NCBI RefSeq assembly: GCF_007655135.1
Contig: NC_045127.1
Coordinates: forward strand, 26,764,199-26,828,198
Reading direction: 5' to 3'
DNA: 64,000 nucleotides
Origin: Punica granatum
Taxonomy: Eukaryota; Streptophyta; Magnoliopsida; Myrtales; Lythraceae
In this document: one piece after another, positions 12,101-23,389 of the stretch
Position numbering within the stretch: the first letter of the stretch is position 1
How the letters are laid out: each line of letters opens with the position of its first letter
The notes under the pieces: generated by a model
The model's input: only the letters and a program-made list of their open reading frames with translations
Databases searched by the model: none
What the model was told of the DNA's origin: nothing
Position numbers and translations under genes: made by a program

Positions 12101-14844
12101 CTTGGCGAACTTACGGTGGAAGAAAGTAATCTCGTACGGATTAGCAGACCCGGCAAGGTTGCAATAGGCACGAGCAAGGTGACTCGGCGAACTTGCGGTG
12201 CAGCAAAGTAAACTCGCATGGGTTAGCGACCCGGAAAGGTTGCAAGAGTCATCAGAGAGGTGGCGTGGCGAACTTGCGGTGCAAAAAAGTAAACTCACAC
12301 CGGTTAGCGGACCCAGCAAGGTTGAAAGAGGCTCGAGCGAGGTGGCTTGGCGAACTTTCGGTGCAGGAAAGTAAGCTCGAAGGGGTTAGCAGACCCGGAA
12401 AGGTTGCAAGAGGCACGAGCGAGGTGGCTCAACGAACTTGCGGTGCAAGAAAGTAATCTCTCACGGATTAGCAGACCCGGCAAGGTTGCACGAGGCACGA
12501 GCGAGGTGGCTCGGCGAACTTGCGGTGCAGGAAAGTAAGCTCGCATGGGTTAGCATTCCCGACAAGGTTGCAAGAGGCACGAGCGACGTGGCTCGCCGAA
12601 CTTAAGGTGCAGGAAAGTAAGCTTGCATGGGTTAGCATACTAGACAAGGTTGCAAGAGGCATGAGCGGGGTGACTCAGTGAACTTGCGATGCAGGAAAGT
12701 AAACTCGCAAGGGTTAGCAGACCCGGGAAGGTTGCAAGAGGCACGAGCGAGGTGGCTCGGCGAACTGGCGGTGATGGAAAGTAAACTCGCACGGATTAAC
12801 AGACCCGGCAAGGTTGCAAGAGGCACGAGCGAGGTGGCTCGGCGAACTTGCGATGCAGGAAAGTAAACTCGCACGGGTTAGCAAACCCAACAAGGTTGCA
12901 AGAGGAACGAGCGAGATGGCTTGGCGAACTTGCGATGCAAGAAAGTTAACTCGCACGGATTAGCAGAACCGGCAAGGCTGCAAGAGGCACGAGGGAGGTG
13001 CCTCAGCGAACTTGCGGTGCAGGAAAGTAATCTCGCACGGATTAGCTGACCTGGCAAGGTTGAAAGAGGCACGAGCGAGGCGGCTTGGCGAACTTAAGGT
13101 GCAGAAAAGTAAGCTTTCACGGGTTAGCAGACCGGGCAAGGTTGCAAGATGCACGAGGGAGGTGGCTCGGCGAACTTTCGGTGCCAGAAATTAAACACGC
13201 ACGGGTTAGCAGACCCCGCAATATTGCAAGAGGCACGAGCGAAGTGGCTCGGCGAACTTGCGGTGCAAGAAATAAAACTCGCACGGGTTAACAGACCCAG
13301 CTAAGTTGAAAGAGGCCAGAGCGAGGTGGCTCGGCGAACTTGCGGTGCAGGAAAGTAAGCTCGAAGGGGTTAGCAGACCCGGCAAGGTTGCAAGAGGCAC
13401 GAGCGAGGTGGCTCCGCGAACTTGCGGTGCAAGAAAGTAATCTCGCACGGATTAGCAGACCCGACAATGTTGCACGAGGCACGAGCGAGGTGGCTCGGCG
13501 AACTTACGGTGCAGGAAAGTAAGCTCGAAAGGGTTAGCAGACCCAGCAAGGTTGCAAGAGGCACGAGCGAGGTGGCTCGGCGAATTTACGGTGCATGAAA
13601 TTAAACTCGCACGGGTTAGCTGACCGGGCGAGGTTGCAAGAGGCACCAGCGAGGTGGCTCGGAGAACTTAAGGTGCAGGAAAGTAAGACTGCACAGGTTA
13701 GCATGCTCGGCAAGGTGGCAAGAGGCACGAGCGAGGTGGCTCGGCGAACTTGCGATGCGTGCAAGTGAACTCGCACGGGTTAGCAAGCCCGGCAAAGTTG
13801 CAAGAGCCACGTGTGAGATGGCTGGGCGAACTTGCGATGCAAGAAAGTAAATTCGCACGGATTAGCAGACCCGGCAAGGTTGCCAGAGGCACGAGGGAGG
13901 TGGCTCAGCGAACTTTCGGTGCAGGAAAATAATCTTGCACGGGTTAGTAGACCCGACAAGGTTGCAAGAGGCACGAGCGACGTGGCTCGGTGAACTTGCT
14001 GTGGAAGAAAGTAAATTGCACGGATTAGCAGACCCGGCTAGGTTACAAGAGGCACGAGGGCGGTGGCTCCGCGAACTTGCGGTGCAAGAAAGTAATCTCG
14101 CACGGATTAGCAGACCCGGCAAGGTTGCACGACGCACGAGCGAGGAGGCTCGGCGAACTTGCGGTGCAGGAAAGTAAGCTCGCAGGGGTTAGCATACCCG
14201 ACAAGGTAGCAAGAGGCACGAGCGAGGTGGCTCGGCGAGCTTGCGGTGCAAGAAAGTAAACTCTCACGGGTTAGCACACCGGGCAAGGATGCAAGAGGCA
14301 CGAGCAAGGTGGCTCGGCGAACTTGCGATGCATGAAAGTAAAATCGCACGGGTTAGCAAGCCCGACAAAGTTGCAAGAGCCACGTGCGAGATGGCTAGGC
14401 GAACTTGCGATGCAAGATAGTAAACTCGCATGGATTAGCAGACCCGACAATGTTGCAAGTGGCACGAGGGAGGTGGCTCAGCGAACTTGCGGTGCAGGAA
14501 AGTAATCTCGCACGGGTTAGTAGACCCGACAAGGTTGCAAGAGGCACGAGCCAGGTCGCTCGGCGAACTTGCAGTGCAGGAAAGTAAGCTTTCACGGGTT
14601 AGCAGACCGGGCAAGGGTGCAAGAGGCACGAGCGAGGTTGTTTGGCGAACTTGCGGTGCAAGAATTTAAACTCGCACAGGATAGCAGACCCGACAAGGTT
14701 GCAAGAGGCACGAGCAAGGTGGCTCGGCGAACTTGCGGTGCAGCAAAGTAAACTCGCATGGGTTAGCAGACCCGGCAAGGTTGCAAGAGGCACAAGAGAG
14801 GTGACTCGGCGAACTTGCGGTGCAAAAAAGTAAACTCACACCGG

Positions 14845-15720
14845 TTAGAGGACACAGCAAGGTTGAAAGAGGCTCGAGCGAGGTGGCTCGGCGAAATTGC
14901 GATGCAGGAAAGTAAGCTTTGACGGGTTAGCAATCCGGGCAAGGTTGCAAGAGGCACGAGCAAGGTGGTTCGGCGAACTTGCGGTGCAAGAAATTAAACT
15001 CGCACGGGTTAGCAGACCCATCAATATTGCAAGAGGAGCGAGTGGCTCGGTGAACTTGCGGTGCAAGAAATTAAATCCTCACGGGTTAAGACCCAGAAAG
15101 GTTGAAAGAGGCCAGAGCGAGGTGGCTCGGCGATCTTACGGACAAGGAAAGTAAACTCGCACGGGTTAGCAGACCCGGCAAGGTTGCAAGAGGCACAAGC
15201 GAGGTGGCTCGGCGAACTTGCGGTGATGGAAAGTAAACTCGCACCGGTTAGAAGACCCTGCAAGGTTAAAAGAGGCACGAGGGAGGTGGCTCGGCGAACT
15301 TGCGGTGCAAGAAAGTAAGCTGTCACGGGTTAGCAGACCGGGCAAGTTGCAAGAGGCACGAGCGAGGTGGCTCGGCGAACCTGCGGTGCTAGAAATTAGA
15401 CTCGCACGGGTTAGCCGACCCCGCAATCTTGCAAGAGGCACGAGCGAGGTGGCTCGGTGAAATTGCGGTGGAAGAAATAAAACTCGTTCGGGTTAGCGAA
15501 CCCTGCAAGGTTGAAAGAGGCCAGAGCGAGGTGGTTCGGCGAACTTGCGGTGTCGGAAAGTTTACTCGAACGGGTTAGCAGACCCGGCAAGGTTGCAAGA
15601 GGCACGAGCGAGGTGGCTCGGCGAACTTAAGTTGCATGAAAGTAAGCTCGCAGGGGTTAGCATACCCGACAAGGTTGCAAGAGGCACGAGCGAGGTGGCT
15701 CAGCGAACTTGCGATGTAGG
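14845..15720. repeat. ~1.8-kb spaced duplication, copy 1
   Basis: About 0.9 kb of ordered 82-bp units recurs 1804-1805 bp downstream (22 units). Anchors include the GCTTTGACGGGTTAGCAA unit, the CCCATCAATATT unit, the GATCTTACGGACAAGG unit and the GGTGCTAGAAATTAGAC unit (15385 against 17190). Confidence 0.8.
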
Positions 15721-16649
15721 AAAGTAAACTGTCACTGGTTTAGCAAACCCGGCAAGGTTGAAAGAGGCACGAGCGAGATGGCTAGGCGAACTTGCGGTGC
15801 AAGAAAGTAAACCCGCACGGCTTAGCAGACCCGGCAAGGTTACAAGAGGCACGAGGGAGGTGGCTCAGCGAACTTGCGGAGCAAGAAAGTAATCTCGCAC
15901 GGATTAGCAGACCCGGCAAGGTTGCACGAGGCACGAGCGAGGTGGCTCGGTGAACTTGCGGTGCAGGAAAGTAAGCTCGCATGGGTTAGCATACCCGACA
16001 AGGTTGCAAGAAGCACGAGCGAGGTGGCTCGGCGAACTTGCGGTGATGGAAAGTAAACTCGCACGGGTTAGCAAACCCAACAAGGTTGAAAGAGGCCAGA
16101 GCGAGGTGGCTGGGCGAACTTGCGGTGTCGGAAAGTTTACTCGAACGGGTTAGTAGACCCGGCAAGGTTGCAAGAGGCACGAGCGAGGTGGCTCGGCGAG
16201 CTTGCGGTGCAAGAAAGTAAACTCGCATGGATTAGCAGACCCGGCAAGGTTGCAAGAGGCATGAGGGAGGTGGCTCAGCGAACTTGCGGTGCAGGAAAGT
16301 AATCTCGCACGGGTTAGTAGACCCGACAAGGTTTCAAGAGGCACGAGCTAGGTCCCTCGGCGAACTTGCGGTGTAGGAAAGTAAGCTTTCACGGGTTAGC
16401 AGACCGGGCAAGGGTGCAAGAGGCACGAGCAAGGTTGTTCCGCGAACTAGCGGTGCAAGAATTTAAACTCGCACGGGTTAACAGACCCAGCAAGGTTGAA
16501 AGAGGCCAGAGCGAGGTGGCTTGGTGAACTTACGGTGGAAGAAAGTAATCTCGCACGGATTAGCAGACCCGGCAAGGTTGCAAGAGGCACAAGAGAGGTG
16601 GCTCGGCGAACTTGCGGTGCAAAAAAGTAAACTCACATCGGTTAGCGGA

Positions 16650-17510
16650 CCCAGCAAGGTTGAAAGAGGCTCGAGCGAGGTGGCTCGGCGAAATTGCGAT
16701 GCAGGAAAGTAAGCTTTGACGGGTTAGCAAACCGGGCAAGGTTGCAAGATGCACGAGCAAGGTGGCTCGGCGAACTTGCGGTGCAAGAAATTAAACTCGC
16801 ACGGGTTTGCAGACCCATCAATATTGCAAGAGGCAGGAGCGAGGTGGCTCGGTGAACTTGCGGTGGAAGAAATTAAACTTGCACGGGTTAACAGACCCAG
16901 CAAGGTTGAAAGAGGCCAGAGTGAGGTGGCTCGGCGATCTTACGGACAAGGAAAGTAAACTCGCACGGGTTAGCAGACCCGGCAAGGTTGCAAGAGGCAC
17001 AAGCGAGGTGGCTCGACGAACTTGCGGTGATGGAAAGTAAACTCGCTCCGGTTAGAAGACCCTGCAAGGTTGAAAGAGGCACGAGTGAGGTGGCTCGGCG
17101 AACCTGTGGTGCAGGAAAGAAAGCTGTCACGGGTTAGCAGATCGGGCAAGGTTGCAAGAGGCACGAGCGAGGTGGCTCGGCGAACCTGCGGTGCTAGAAA
17201 TTAGACTCGCACGGGTTAGCAGACCCCGCAATCTTGCAAGAGGCTCGAGCGAGGTGGCTCTGTGAACTTGCGGTGAAAGAAATAAAACTCGCACGGGTTA
17301 GCAAACCCAGCAAGGTTGAAAGAGGCCAGAGCGAGGTGGCTCGGCAAACTTGCGGTGTCGGAAAGTTTACTCGAACGGGTTAGCAGACCCGGCAAGGTTG
17401 CAAGAGGCACAAGCGAGGTGGCTCGGCGAACTTAAGGTGCATGAAAGTAAGCTCGCAGGGGTTAGCATACCCAACAAGGTTACAAGAGGCACGAGCGAGG
17501 TGGCTCGGCG
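16650..17510. repeat. ~1.8-kb spaced duplication, copy 2
   Basis: Downstream copy of the ordered unit block seen at 14845-15720, with the same unit types in the same order and only scattered substitutions. It lies about 350 bp before the LTR insertion. Confidence 0.8.
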
Positions 17511-17852
17511 AACTTGCGGTGATGGAAAGTAAACTCGCACGGGTTGGCAAACCCAGCAAGGTTTAAAGATGCCAGAGCGAGGTGGCTGGGCGAACTTGCG
17601 GTGTCGGAAAGTTTACTCGAACGGGTTAGCATACCCGGCAAGGTTGCAAGAGGCACGAGCGAGGTGGCTCGGCGAACTTAAGGTGCAGGAAAGTAAGCTC
17701 GCAGGGGTTAGCATACCCGGCAAGGTTGTAAGAGGCACGAGCGAGGTGGCTCAGCGAACTTGCGATGCAGGAAAGTAAACTCGCAAGGGTTAGTAGACCC
17801 GGGAATGTTGCAAGAGGCACAAGCGAGGTGGCTCGGCGAACTTGCGGTGATG

Positions 17853-17857
17853 GAAAG
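17853..17857. repeat. Target-site duplication GAAAG, left copy
   Basis: GAAAG immediately precedes the TGTCAG start of the inserted element, and the same five bases follow its TACA end at 23385-23389. Five-base duplications are the usual mark of LTR-retrotransposon integrase. Removing the element and one GAAAG restores a normal satellite unit in correct phase. Confidence 0.93.
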
Positions 17858-19460
17858 TGTCAGCACCCCATTTTGGCTCACCATTCCAAACAACGATATT
17901 AGCAATAATCCAAGCCACGACTTGAGCAGAATACTGAAAACGGCTAGGCAGAGCAAGAAATCTCTATTCATCCTCAAGTCGGCAAAATTGAGCAAATGAC
18001 TCATGGACATGACAGAAGGACTCTAGGGGTCAACAAAGGGCAACAGAGCGACCAGAGAGCTCAACAATGTCCAAAACCGGCATTTTCAGTGTACTACATG
18101 GACGGTACTATTTTCCGATAGTTCGCTCGGTCGTCGGAAGATAGTAAATATTGGACTCCAAAAATCCACATCAGTGCCAAAAAGATGGAAAATGTCTTCA
18201 AAGGCATTTTGCAAATCATCTGCTCTATACAGAACAATTTTCTGTATACAGACACTTTTCAGTGGAAGTCCAAAAATGTCGGTTTCCCGAGAAAAAAGTT
18301 AATGCCAAATATCAGACACGGCCATGCCCCATCAGCACACAGAGCATGAATAATGCTTCAGATTGTCTCTTGGAAGTCACACAGACACTTCAAATGACTT
18401 CCGAACGGCAAAACAAGCATACCCCTCTTCAGAAGAGCATAGCCGGAGAATGGTCTGATGGAATTACGGCAAATGAAGTTCACACCGCATTGCCCAGAAA
18501 ACTCTAGCAGACATTCACAATTGGGCAAAACAGACAGCAAAACCCTTCACTGTTTCCCGAGTAACTTCCGAAGAGCGGAAATGACCATTTTCAGTGGAAA
18601 TCCATATTCGGAGGTCCTCTTTGGGGAAACATGGCGCCGAATGCTTACGTTACACAATGCTAGCCTCCTCAAGGCTCAATGTGGAATCGTCGGAATAAAT
18701 CACTCGACTCATCTAGATCTCCCGAACAGTGTTTTAGAGGTCTCAGATACACTCTTCAAGTCCTTGGAGGTCTGACCTTGACAAACAGAGATTACAGTAA
18801 TCTCTGGAGTGCCTAAGCAACTCAGAAGTCATCCTGAGAAACCCAGTATCGGCCTCCTAGGACGTCTCCGGCCCCACGTTAGCATTACCGGCTTAAGGGA
18901 TGATTGTTCACGTTGTCTGACAACTTATGTCAAAATGACCAACGTGAGACGCATATAAGAAATATGCTGTCAGAAGCGGACAACTTCGCCCTGATCACTT
19001 GCAATGGGCAAAATCGGCTTCCGAGCCTCACACACATCCGGGACATTTCTCAATGGGAAATGTCAATCTCGGGCTCATTAACTCCGTTTTCACGCGTATA
19101 CCGACAATTCGACGTTCAATTTGAACCACGAACTTCGAATACGCGACCAATCGAGACCCGAGTCTTTTCCCGGTTTCTCCTCTCAAGCCGTGGGACCCAC
19201 GGGCTGCCCAAGGGCAACCGCCCTTTGCCCCAAAGCTTTCGGCCTTTTCCTCTTCCTCTCTTGCCCTCACCTAGCCCAAAATATCTTTGGTCTTTCTAGT
19301 CAACACTCAAGCCATTAACTCCACCTCCATTAATGCTTCTTGGCTCTTCCTCATCAGGATACATGGAGGACATTCATCCTCATCTCCATTAGGGCAACCG
19401 ACTTTTGCTAATGAAGCCCTTAATGGTGCTTTGTTTTGCTTAATTGCTCATTAGCTTCAC

Positions 19461-19468
19461 ATATATAT
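19461..19468 (+). promoter_or_regulatory. Candidate TATA element of the LTR
   Basis: ATATATAT about 1.6 kb into the LTR is the clearest TATA-like run on the + strand. It precedes leader-like sequence and the GC-rich minisatellite. This is a composition-based guess; no transcript start can be seen from sequence alone. Confidence 0.2.
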
Positions 19469-19792
19469 TGCATACTTGTCATTAAGCTAATCATTCATGA
19501 AGCACACATGATCTTGCTAGTTTCTCCCTCTAGAAAATGCTCTCAACTTCTTAGGAACCAGCAGCAAGCAAAGAACTTCATGAAAACCGAAAACCAAGCC
19601 AAATATCTTTGGAGTTTAGGTCGGGATCCATAGCGGGCACTATTCCGACTTATATCCAAAATTCTTCAAACTTCATAGACGACATGTTTTGGACCCAAGG
19701 ATCCCATTTCTGAACCCAGTTTTTTAGTTTGGAGTCATTTGCTTATCGTTTTGGTCGTTTCGGGTGAAGTTGGAGCTCTCGGGTGAACAGTG

Positions 19793-20610
19793 ACGCGTCA
19801 CCAGCGTCACCAGCGTCCGTCACCGAGCGTCACCAGCGTCCGTCACCGAGCGTCACCAGCGTCCGTCACCGAGCACCCCAGTGTCCGTCACCGAGCGTCA
19901 CCAGCGCCTGTCGCCGAGCGTCACCAGCGTCCGTCGCCGAGCACCCCAGCGTCCGTCACCAGCCTCGCCAGCGCCTGTCACCGAGCGTCACCAGCGTCTG
20001 TCACCGAGCGTCACCAGCGTCCGTCACCAGCACGCTCGTGCCCGTCACCTAGCACCCCAGCGTCCGTCATCAAGCACGCCCGTGCCCGTCACCTAGCACG
20101 CGCGCGCCCGTCACCGAGCACCCCAGCGTTCGTCATCGAGCACGCCCGTGCCCGTCATCCAGCACGCTCGTGCCTGTCACCGAGCACCCCAGCGTCCATC
20201 ACCAGCACGCTCGTGCCCGTCACTTAGCACACCAGCACCCGTCATCCAGCACGCCCGTGCCCGTCACCTAGCACACCCGCGCCCGTCACCAGCGCCACCA
20301 GCACCCGTCATCCAGCGCGCCCGTGCCCGTCATCCAGCACGCCCGTGCCCGTCGCCCGTGCCAGTCACCGAGCGCCACCAGCGCCCGTCCTCCAGCACGC
20401 CCGTGCCTGTCGCTGCGCCCACCAGCGTCCATCATCGTGCCCAGCGCCCGTCACCGTGCTTGACCACGCCCGTGCCCGTCGCCCGTGCCAGTCACCGAGC
20501 GCCACCTGCGCCCGTCATCCAGCACGCTCGTGCCTGTCGCCGCACCCACCAGCGCCCATCGTCGTGCCCAGCGCCCGTCACCGTGCTTGACCACGCCCGT
20601 GCACGTCCAC
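19793..20610. repeat. GC-rich minisatellite inside the LTR
   Basis: About 0.8 kb of C-rich tandem repeats. It begins with a ~23-bp period built on CGTCACCAGCGTCCGTCACC and degenerates into related CACGCCCGTGCCCGTC units. Near its end a 127-bp segment is duplicated in tandem: CCAGTCACCGAG recurs at 20361 and 20488, and CCGTGCTTGACCACGCC at 20454 and 20581. The + strand is open in two frames here (19790-20227 and 20148-20699), giving Pro/Ser/Arg/His-rich translations. That follows from the short repeat being stop-free, and I do not call a gene. Confidence 0.9.
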
Positions 20611-22570
20611 CCTTGCACCCGAATACCCTTTTAAGGGTTCCACCGAGTCACCCGACTCTCAAACACTTCCCCGACTCTTTCCTCGTATTCCGAGGCTAGG
20701 TAAAACATTTTCGACTTAGAGGAGTTAGGGCTTTTTATATTTTTGCATGGCTATGGAGTATTATGGTGTTCATGCATGTTTCACTTACAAGATTCAATTT
20801 TCATGCAATTTTATGTTATATTATGCATGTGCACTATCTTATGACTTGCTACCATGTCGGAAAAGGGCTTGGATCGTCGTAAAGAAGACTATCCCGACCC
20901 GACTATGGCAAATTAATTCTCGGCCAACTCTCTAAATGAGAGGGTTGAGACTTAAATTGCTCTTTTCGGGTTAAGATCGGTCTCCTTAGCCGATCCAAGT
21001 TAGTTTCCGAGCTTGTTTTATCATTATTGCACGCATGAAGCCGGTGTTATTTTATCCTTTCCTTAATTAAAACGTTTGTGAATGTTTGTATGTTTAAATG
21101 AGCTAAACAAATCGTGATAACGCCGGCTTTTGTTAAAAAGGAGTGTTATTTATCACGGTTGATGTTTGAGCATGCGAAAAAATGATTAAACCACGATTAG
21201 GAAATCATTTGTGACTCGGATAGAGCCATGAGAACCTTCGGCCACCTTTCATAAGATGAAGCCGAGGGCTTCTTGGCCTTCCTTGGGTCAAGAATGAGTT
21301 CCTTATCTCAAGTTTAATTCGTTTATCGGATGGTGTGAATTTTTACTTCAATGTCTTTACGATTCCTATGTTAAAGTATCGTGTAAAGACTCTTTTAAAA
21401 TTAACGTGCATGGATTCATGTATCGAGGACTCATTTAGATCCATTCGGTTATAAGGATATTGTCGGTTATTCAACTGAATTATCCTTGATCATTATGGAT
21501 TCATTTTGGTCGTCGAATCACGAATCGTTTTCCTAATTAATGCATTCGGCTATAACCCTTAAGCATTAATTCCACAAACGGGTTAATCGGGACGCTCACA
21601 TGATTAAACCCACTTCACACTGATAAAGTTTACTCGAATTGGACATTAACTGATAACTCGCGTCGACGAGTCGTCAAAGGACGTTGGTGCCCTTTTCAAA
21701 CTTATCAATTTCAAAACCCGAAACGCGCGTTCCGATGTAGCATGGACGTCTAAAAAGGGCTTCTGTGTCTCAACTTGAGTTTTTACCTGATTCCAGGTAG
21801 CTTAGGTCACGATACAGAAGATCTTTCTAGATCACTTCCGGGCAGATCGACCGGTTCCTTGGCTTTTCCGGGGTTCTTGCACAACCCTGGACGATCCAGG
21901 GATTTGGTTGACACCGGCTACAGGCCGAGGTAGCCCGCACTACGATGTTTCCCTTTTCTGAAAACAACTTTCAAATAAAGGGCAAAAATCGTCTTTTCAC
22001 AATTCAGCGATACCCTTAGGGTTAGCATGACAGAAACACTACAGTACGAGATAAGAATGGGCTACCTGTTCAGGTGCAGGTTCATCTGCATAGCCTTTCT
22101 TATCTAACTGATGAGTTTCTATCATCCTAACATAGACTCGGGTAACTAGAACAGTTATCTCTGTCCGAAAGCATGCAAAATGCTAATTAACCTTTCACTC
22201 GACCTAACTAAACACTAGATAATGGTTAGGAGGAATTCTAGATTCCAAATCTAGAGTCAAAACATGAGTTTGGTTAATTCAGTGGTAATTCAGTGTCACA
22301 ATACAGAACAACTGTAAAAGCAATCCACACACCTGAGATTTGACTCTCTTTGTCAAGTTCTCAAAATAAAGCCGAATGCTCAAACATTGGCACATGTTTG
22401 ATTGTTTAGCATATGGCATTTGCTTGCAAAAATACCCCTGGGTTAATAATCTGTTAATTCACGTAAACACGACAATAACAAACACTTTGTCTGTTATTAA
22501 CATGTTGCGTGTTATCTTTCCGCACCTGTTTGCCATGCGGGTCGAGCCTGATCCCTAGGCCGAATAATAT
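20611..22570. other. LTR interior, AT-rich, no gene seen
   Basis: Unique, non-satellite LTR sequence that is much more AT-rich than the flanking arrays. It holds AATAAA motifs at 21974-21979 and 22365-22370 that could act as polyadenylation signals. I see no long open frame, no RNA gene and no tandem repeat. Confidence 0.6.
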
Positions 22571-22645
22571 TAGGGTTCAACGCCCTAATCATCGAGCATA
22601 GGGTCCAACACCCTAATCAACACTCACAGGGTCCAACGCCCTATT
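22571..22645. repeat. 28-bp tandem repeat with dyad (3 copies)
   Basis: Three tandem copies with a 28-bp step: AGGGTTCAACGCCCT at 22572, AGGGTCCAACACCCT at 22600 and AGGGTCCAACGCCCT at 22628. Each holds an AGGG...CCCT inverted repeat around a 7-base loop. It lies in the 3' third of the LTR. Confidence 0.8.
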
Positions 22646-23231
22646 CAGTGAGAGCGTCCATTGAATTTCAGTCCTTCGGTCTTTTCCCTAAACTCACGGT
22701 GAGTTAGAGTGGAATAATAACCGAACGCGAAACGACTGGAATTCGACCCTTTTGTAATTTGTATTTATTGTTTTGAGAGCATTGTAAGGATTCTATTTGG
22801 TGCATTTATTCTGTAAGAATTCCAGTCGGTGAGCGAACGGTCCGAGAGTCGAATTAATCGAATCGGTCTAATGCTTGCCCAGATACAAGTAAATCCAAGA
22901 ACTCGCGGTTTTGGTTCGATGAACTGTAACACAAGATTGTGAACCAACTCCCCGACATACGGGTTTACTTCTCCCTCGGCTTCTCAACCGACATCGTTTG
23001 GTTCATCGAATCTCCGGTGTCAAAACGTGCGAGCCGAGTGCAGCTTAATTCACGCGGTAAATAATAAAACATGCAAGCCTAGCAAACCAGAGTACCGAAA
23101 GGGCGTGCGGGATATAGGCCCGCACGTAACATGAACCCCCGAACACGGACTTTCTGGTTCCGCAAAGACCAATGCCTTAACAACAAACTAGGTGTTCCAT
23201 ACCCCTAGACCCCGGGTAACTTATCCGCCCT

Positions 23232-23267
23232 CGACCTTCAGGTCGTAAAATGATAAGTGGCGACTCC
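23232..23267. other. LTR 3'-end motifs (dyad and GTGGCGACTCC)
   Basis: CGACCT-TC-AGGTCG at 23232-23245 is a perfect 6-bp inverted repeat. It is followed at 23257 by GTGGCGACTCC, about 120 bp before the element's CA end. I recall a GGCGACTC motif close to the end of many plant Ty3/Gypsy LTRs, and this is part of the basis for the family suggestion. Confidence 0.45.
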
Positions 23268-23384
23268 TTCTCTCACGCGTGTCCGTCACGCGTCCCCACG
23301 GGAAGGTGGACGTTCCGACCAAGCAGCGCGATCCAAAAGCACGCAATGCGGGCCCCGACGAGAGTCCACATTCGGGTCCGTACA

Positions 23385-23389
23385 GAAAG
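23385..23389. repeat. Target-site duplication GAAAG, right copy
   Basis: GAAAG directly follows the TACA end of the element and continues into GTAAACTCACACTGG, a normal 82-bp unit start. It matches the left copy exactly. Confidence 0.93.

Larger units (their letters stand above)
1..17857. repeat. 82-bp satellite array, left block
   Basis: Head-to-tail array of an ~82-bp unit, about 218 copies, all in one orientation. Each unit starts near GTAAACTCGCACGGG, continues through GACCCGGCAAGGTTGCAAG and CACGAGCGAGGTGGCTCGG, and ends CTTGCGGTGCAGGAAA. Units fall into recognisable types that recur in a fixed order, so this is a mosaic of higher-order repeats rather than a uniform array. Every unit contains stop codons (TAA in GTAAAC, TAG in GTTAGC) and 82 = 27x3+1, so reading frame is lost at each unit and the 60-100 residue open frames on both strands are not genes. 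Units in the first ~6.7 kb carry more 1-bp indels than those at 7-17.8 kb. No gene or RNA lies in this block. The family is not one I recognise by name. Confidence 0.97.
17858..23384 (+). mobile_element. LTR-retrotransposon insertion, probably a 5.5-kb solo LTR
   Basis: The 5527-bp insert starts TGTCAGCACCCCATTTTGG and ends GGGTCCGTACA, so it has the canonical TG...CA LTR termini, and it is flanked by the 5-bp duplication GAAAG. I find no second copy of its first ~60 bases inside it, and no gag, protease, reverse transcriptase or integrase frame. The simplest reading is a solo LTR left by recombination between the two LTRs of a full element. LTRs this long, with GC-rich tandem repeats and a GTGGCGACTCC motif near the 3' end (23257-23267), fit the plant Ty3/Gypsy Tat/Ogre group as I remember it; that family call is inference. 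The alternative is a non-coding element with diverged LTRs that I failed to match. The longest open frames (145 and 183 codons) lie in the minisatellite and look like low-complexity artefacts. Strand is assigned from the TGTCAG end as 5'. Confidence 0.85.

Noticed and set aside
1..17857. Hundreds of 60-145 codon open frames on both strands (for example 2063-2500, 1375-2160)
   Set aside because: They repeat the same residues at 82-bp steps, shift frame each unit because 82 is not divisible by 3, occur equally on both strands, and lack any family match. They are products of the satellite.
20148..20699. 183-codon Pro/Arg/His-rich open frame
   Set aside because: It lies in the GC-rich minisatellite, a second overlapping frame is equally open, composition mirrors the repeat, and no domain is recognisable.
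17858..23384. Complete LTR element with two LTRs
   Set aside because: I could not find the TGTCAGCACCCC start repeated internally, nor a primer site, purine tract or coding domains. Solo LTR fits better, but a computed self-alignment would be decisive.
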